Source: an uncultured Clostridia bacterium
GTDB taxonomy: Bacteria; Bacillota; Clostridia; UBA1381
Length of the DNA: 64,000 bases
Reading direction: 5' to 3'
Assembly (NCBI GenBank): GCA_944392335.1
Contig: CALXWJ010000082.1
Span: forward strand, 1-64,000
In this document: positions 62,419 through 64,000 of the stretch, piece after piece
Position numbering within the stretch: position 1 is the first letter of the stretch
Layout of the letters: every line of letters begins with the position of its first letter
The notes under the pieces: model-generated
Databases searched by the model: none
What the model saw: the letters and a program-made list of their open reading frames with translations, nothing else
Told to the model about the DNA's origin: nothing
Translations under genes and position numbers: made by a program

Positions 62419-62444
62419 ATAACTGCGGACAAGACATTATTGAA
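62419..62444 (-). repeat. 26-bp minimal form of the dispersed repeat (b)
   Basis: Minus strand: TTCAATAATGTCTTGTCCGC then AGTTAT, the same left-end/right-end fusion as at 51255. It sits 13 bp downstream of the stop codon of the small membrane protein gene. Confidence 0.85.
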
Positions 62445-62456
62445 TACATATCCGCT

Positions 62457-62744
62457 TTACATGATATAAACCAAAATGGCATAAATTATCGAAAAAACAA
62501 ATAAAATAATATGAATATAAATAAGCCTGTGTATACTTGAATATTTTTCTTGCTCATGCCATATCTTTATAGTTTTAAAAATGCATAAGGCGGCTCCGCA
62601 CACTATTGTCGGAAAAAAGAAAAATCCAAGTAAATAATAATATTTTGTTTCCGATATAAGCGCCATAACAAGAAAAAAATATCCCAATCCGCTGAGTAAA
62701 GAAAAAATCAATGTCCCATATTTTGAATTTAATAATTTATTCAC
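62457..62744 (-). CDS. Small membrane protein of unknown function
   Basis: A 95-residue protein with three predicted membrane helices (about 10-30, 33-55 and 70-92) and no recognised domain. A GTG start at 62744 was chosen because GGAGG lies 6 nt upstream; the open frame continues to 62777 through that site. It lies between the glucokinase gene (47 bp) and the polysaccharide kinase pair on the same strand. Aromatic-rich ends (YYYLLGFFFFP, YIHIILFVFSIIYAIL). Function unknown. Confidence 0.65.
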   Translation of the reverse strand: MNKLLNSKYGTLIFSLLSGLGYFFLVMALISETKYYYLLGFFFFPTIVCGAALCIFKTIKIWHEQEKYSSIHRLIYIHIILFVFSIIYAILVYIM

Positions 62745-62790
62745 CTTGATCCTCCATTCTGTCTCAATGGGCTGCAATCTTTAGGACAGA

Positions 62791-63732
62791 TTACTCTTTG
62801 CAGGAAAGGGCAGCGCCGACAATCCCCGCATCATTATATAATGTTGCGATGCTTAATTCTGTCTTTTTAAGATATTTATTATATTCATGCTTATCACAGT
62901 ATTCTTTTATCGGATTTAGAAGATAGTCTCCCTCTCTGCTGATACCGCCTCCGATAACAATTTTTTCAGGCTGAAATATATTGATTATACTGACCAGACC
63001 CGAGGCAACATATTCTAAATATTGCTTTACAACCTCATTCCCCGCCTTATCTCCGGCTTTTGCGGCAATAAACGCGGTCCTTCCATTGATTTTTCCGTCA
63101 GCCTTAGCTATTTCATGCATTTTTGAATCCGGATTTCTTTCCATCGCTTCTTTTGTCTGTCTGATAAGCGCAGTAACAGAAGCATATGCTTCCCAACAGC
63201 CTATGTTCCCGCAATTGCAGGGTATTCCGTTATGTACCAATGTAATATGACCCAATTCTCCTCCTGCACCGTTAAATCCACTGTATACTTTTTTATTTAT
63301 TATTATTCCTCCGCCTACTCCGGTTCCCAAAGTGATAAAGATAAAGGAATCAACATTGCTTCCATTTATCATGTATTCCCCGAAAGCCGCCGCATCAGCG
63401 TCATTTAAAATGTTTATCGGTTTGTCAAAATATTTTTTCATTTCCGCAACCAACGGCGCATGATCCATCTTTAAATTGTTGGAAAATGCAACAATACCGT
63501 TCTTGGAATCAACCGATCCCGGGCATCCTATTCCGATACCGTCAATATCATCCATTGTAAGTCCTGCTTTTGATACTATTTTTTCCGAAAGCTTTGCCAT
63601 ATCGGCAACAATTTCTTTATAATTTCTCGGAAGCAGGGTAGGAGTTGAATCGGTGTTGGTTATTTCCCCTTCTTCCGTTACAAGCCCTGCCGCAATATTT
63701 GTTCCGCCTAAATCTATACCTATATACATCAA
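62791..63732 (-). CDS. ROK-family glucokinase
   Basis: A 313-residue sugar kinase, most likely phosphorylating glucose with ATP. The phosphate-binding DLGGTNIAAG is at residues 7-16, IGCPGSVD near 70, the catalytic Asp in LNDADAAAFGEY (about 109-120), and the ROK zinc signature CNCGNIGCWEAYAS (about 174-187). There is no N-terminal helix-turn-helix, so it is an enzyme and not a ROK repressor. It would use glucose freed from glycans by GH2 and related enzymes. The start is ATG at 63732 (or 63729) after GGAGA. Confidence 0.9.
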   Translation of the reverse strand: MMYIGIDLGGTNIAAGLVTEEGEITNTDSTPTLLPRNYKEIVADMAKLSEKIVSKAGLTMDDIDGIGIGCPGSVDSKNGIVAFSNNLKMDHAPLVAEMKKYFDKPINILNDADAAAFGEYMINGSNVDSFIFITLGTGVGGGIIINKKVYSGFNGAGGELGHITLVHNGIPCNCGNIGCWEAYASVTALIRQTKEAMERNPDSKMHEIAKADGKINGRTAFIAAKAGDKAGNEVVKQYLEYVASGLVSIINIFQPEKIVIGGGISREGDYLLNPIKEYCDKHEYNKYLKKTELSIATLYNDAGIVGAALSCKE

Positions 63733-63768
63733 TATTTTCTCCTCTGATCTAATTAATACATTATGTTT

Positions 63769-63797
63769 ATTCTATACCATATTTCCATAAATGTCAA
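63769..63797 (-). promoter_or_regulatory. Promoter of the glucokinase gene
   Basis: Minus-strand TTGACA (63792-63797), 17 bp, TAGAAT (63769-63774), about 37 bp before the start codon. Confidence 0.8.
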
Positions 63798-63908
63798 TTG
63801 TTTTTTATTTTTTTCAAGTATTTGTAACCTAAATAAAACATAAGCGACAAAATATGTGAACCGGCGGACCTTGTACAATCAAAGGATATATACTGTCAAA
63901 CAGTTATG

Positions 63909-64000
63909 TTCAATAAGTGCTTGTCCCGTCATTCAATGAAGGCAAGAGCGCAGGCTGTGCTTTGCTGTAACCAGCGGGAGATTGTACTCTCACCGATTAC
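63909..64000 (+). repeat. Dispersed structured repeat, copy 9 (cut by window end)
   Basis: Starts TTCAATAAGTGCTTGTCCCG and continues through the first hairpin and the full central arm (TGTAACCAGCGGGAG with CTCTCACCGATTAC) to the last base. It is immediately preceded by CAGTTATG, which looks like the right end of another copy, so a tandem or nested arrangement is possible. Confidence 0.88.

Noticed and set aside
8718-63999. The dispersed repeats as a CRISPR array or attachment sites
   Set aside because: Copies are kilobases apart, each multi-hairpin and diverged, with no short regular spacers and no cas or integrase genes beside them.

Overview
The window looks like chromosomal DNA of a low-GC, Gram-positive anaerobe of the class Clostridia. 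The evidence is an intact ctsR-mcsA-mcsB-clpC stress operon with a CtsR box, two LytR-CpsA-Psr ligases, an SLH-domain S-layer protein, a YtrA-type GntR/ABC operon, Asp23/YloV genes, a BY-kinase pair, a DUF975 protein, and many textbook sigma-A promoters (TTGACA, 17 bp, TATAAT). GH2 and GH29 glycosidases, a SASA esterase, KDPG aldolase and KDG kinase fit a fermenter of plant or mucin glycans that also stores glycogen. The species is not identified.

Layout. 0-9 kb: MFS transporter, Gx transporter, SASA esterase, a secreted repeat protein of unknown function, a heterodimeric ABC exporter, tRNA-Trp. 9-16 kb: a small helical protein, purB-purA, the S-layer protein with two promoters. 16-22.6 kb: pyruvate kinase, a CDF metal exporter, a GntR-controlled ABC transporter. 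22.8-28 kb: a 1307-residue GH2 enzyme, a DUF4886 protein, a PNPOx-like flavoprotein. 28-36 kb: two tandem LCP genes and the clpC operon. 36.5-44.8 kb: GH29, rpiB, tsaB, tsaE, fhs, a coiled-coil protein, coaD, rsmD, recG. 45-51 kb: yloV-yloU, a XerS-like recombinase, mscL, glyS. 51-57.4 kb: glgP, glgA, trxB. 57.6-63.7 kb: DUF975, eda-kdgK, capsule-type tyrosine kinase and its adaptor, a small membrane protein, ROK glucokinase.

The most unusual content lies between the genes. A family of about 146-bp structured repeats occurs nine times (one degenerate, one cut by the window edge). Two 26-bp minimal forms and one left-end remnant also occur. Each full copy starts with TTCAATAAG or a close variant and most end with GCAGTTAT or a close variant. 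They can fold into up to five successive hairpins, with compensatory base changes between copies. All nine copies point the same way, and most lie just downstream of a stop codon, several directly before a terminator hairpin. There are no terminal inverted repeats and no obvious target duplications. I recognise no named family. A non-autonomous single-strand (IS200/IS605-like) element or a structured 3-prime UTR element are the two readings I favour. A second, shorter inverted-repeat element lies at 12509-12647, and a sequence resembling its end is embedded in one copy of the main repeat.

No prophage, CRISPR array, rRNA or complete insertion sequence was seen.
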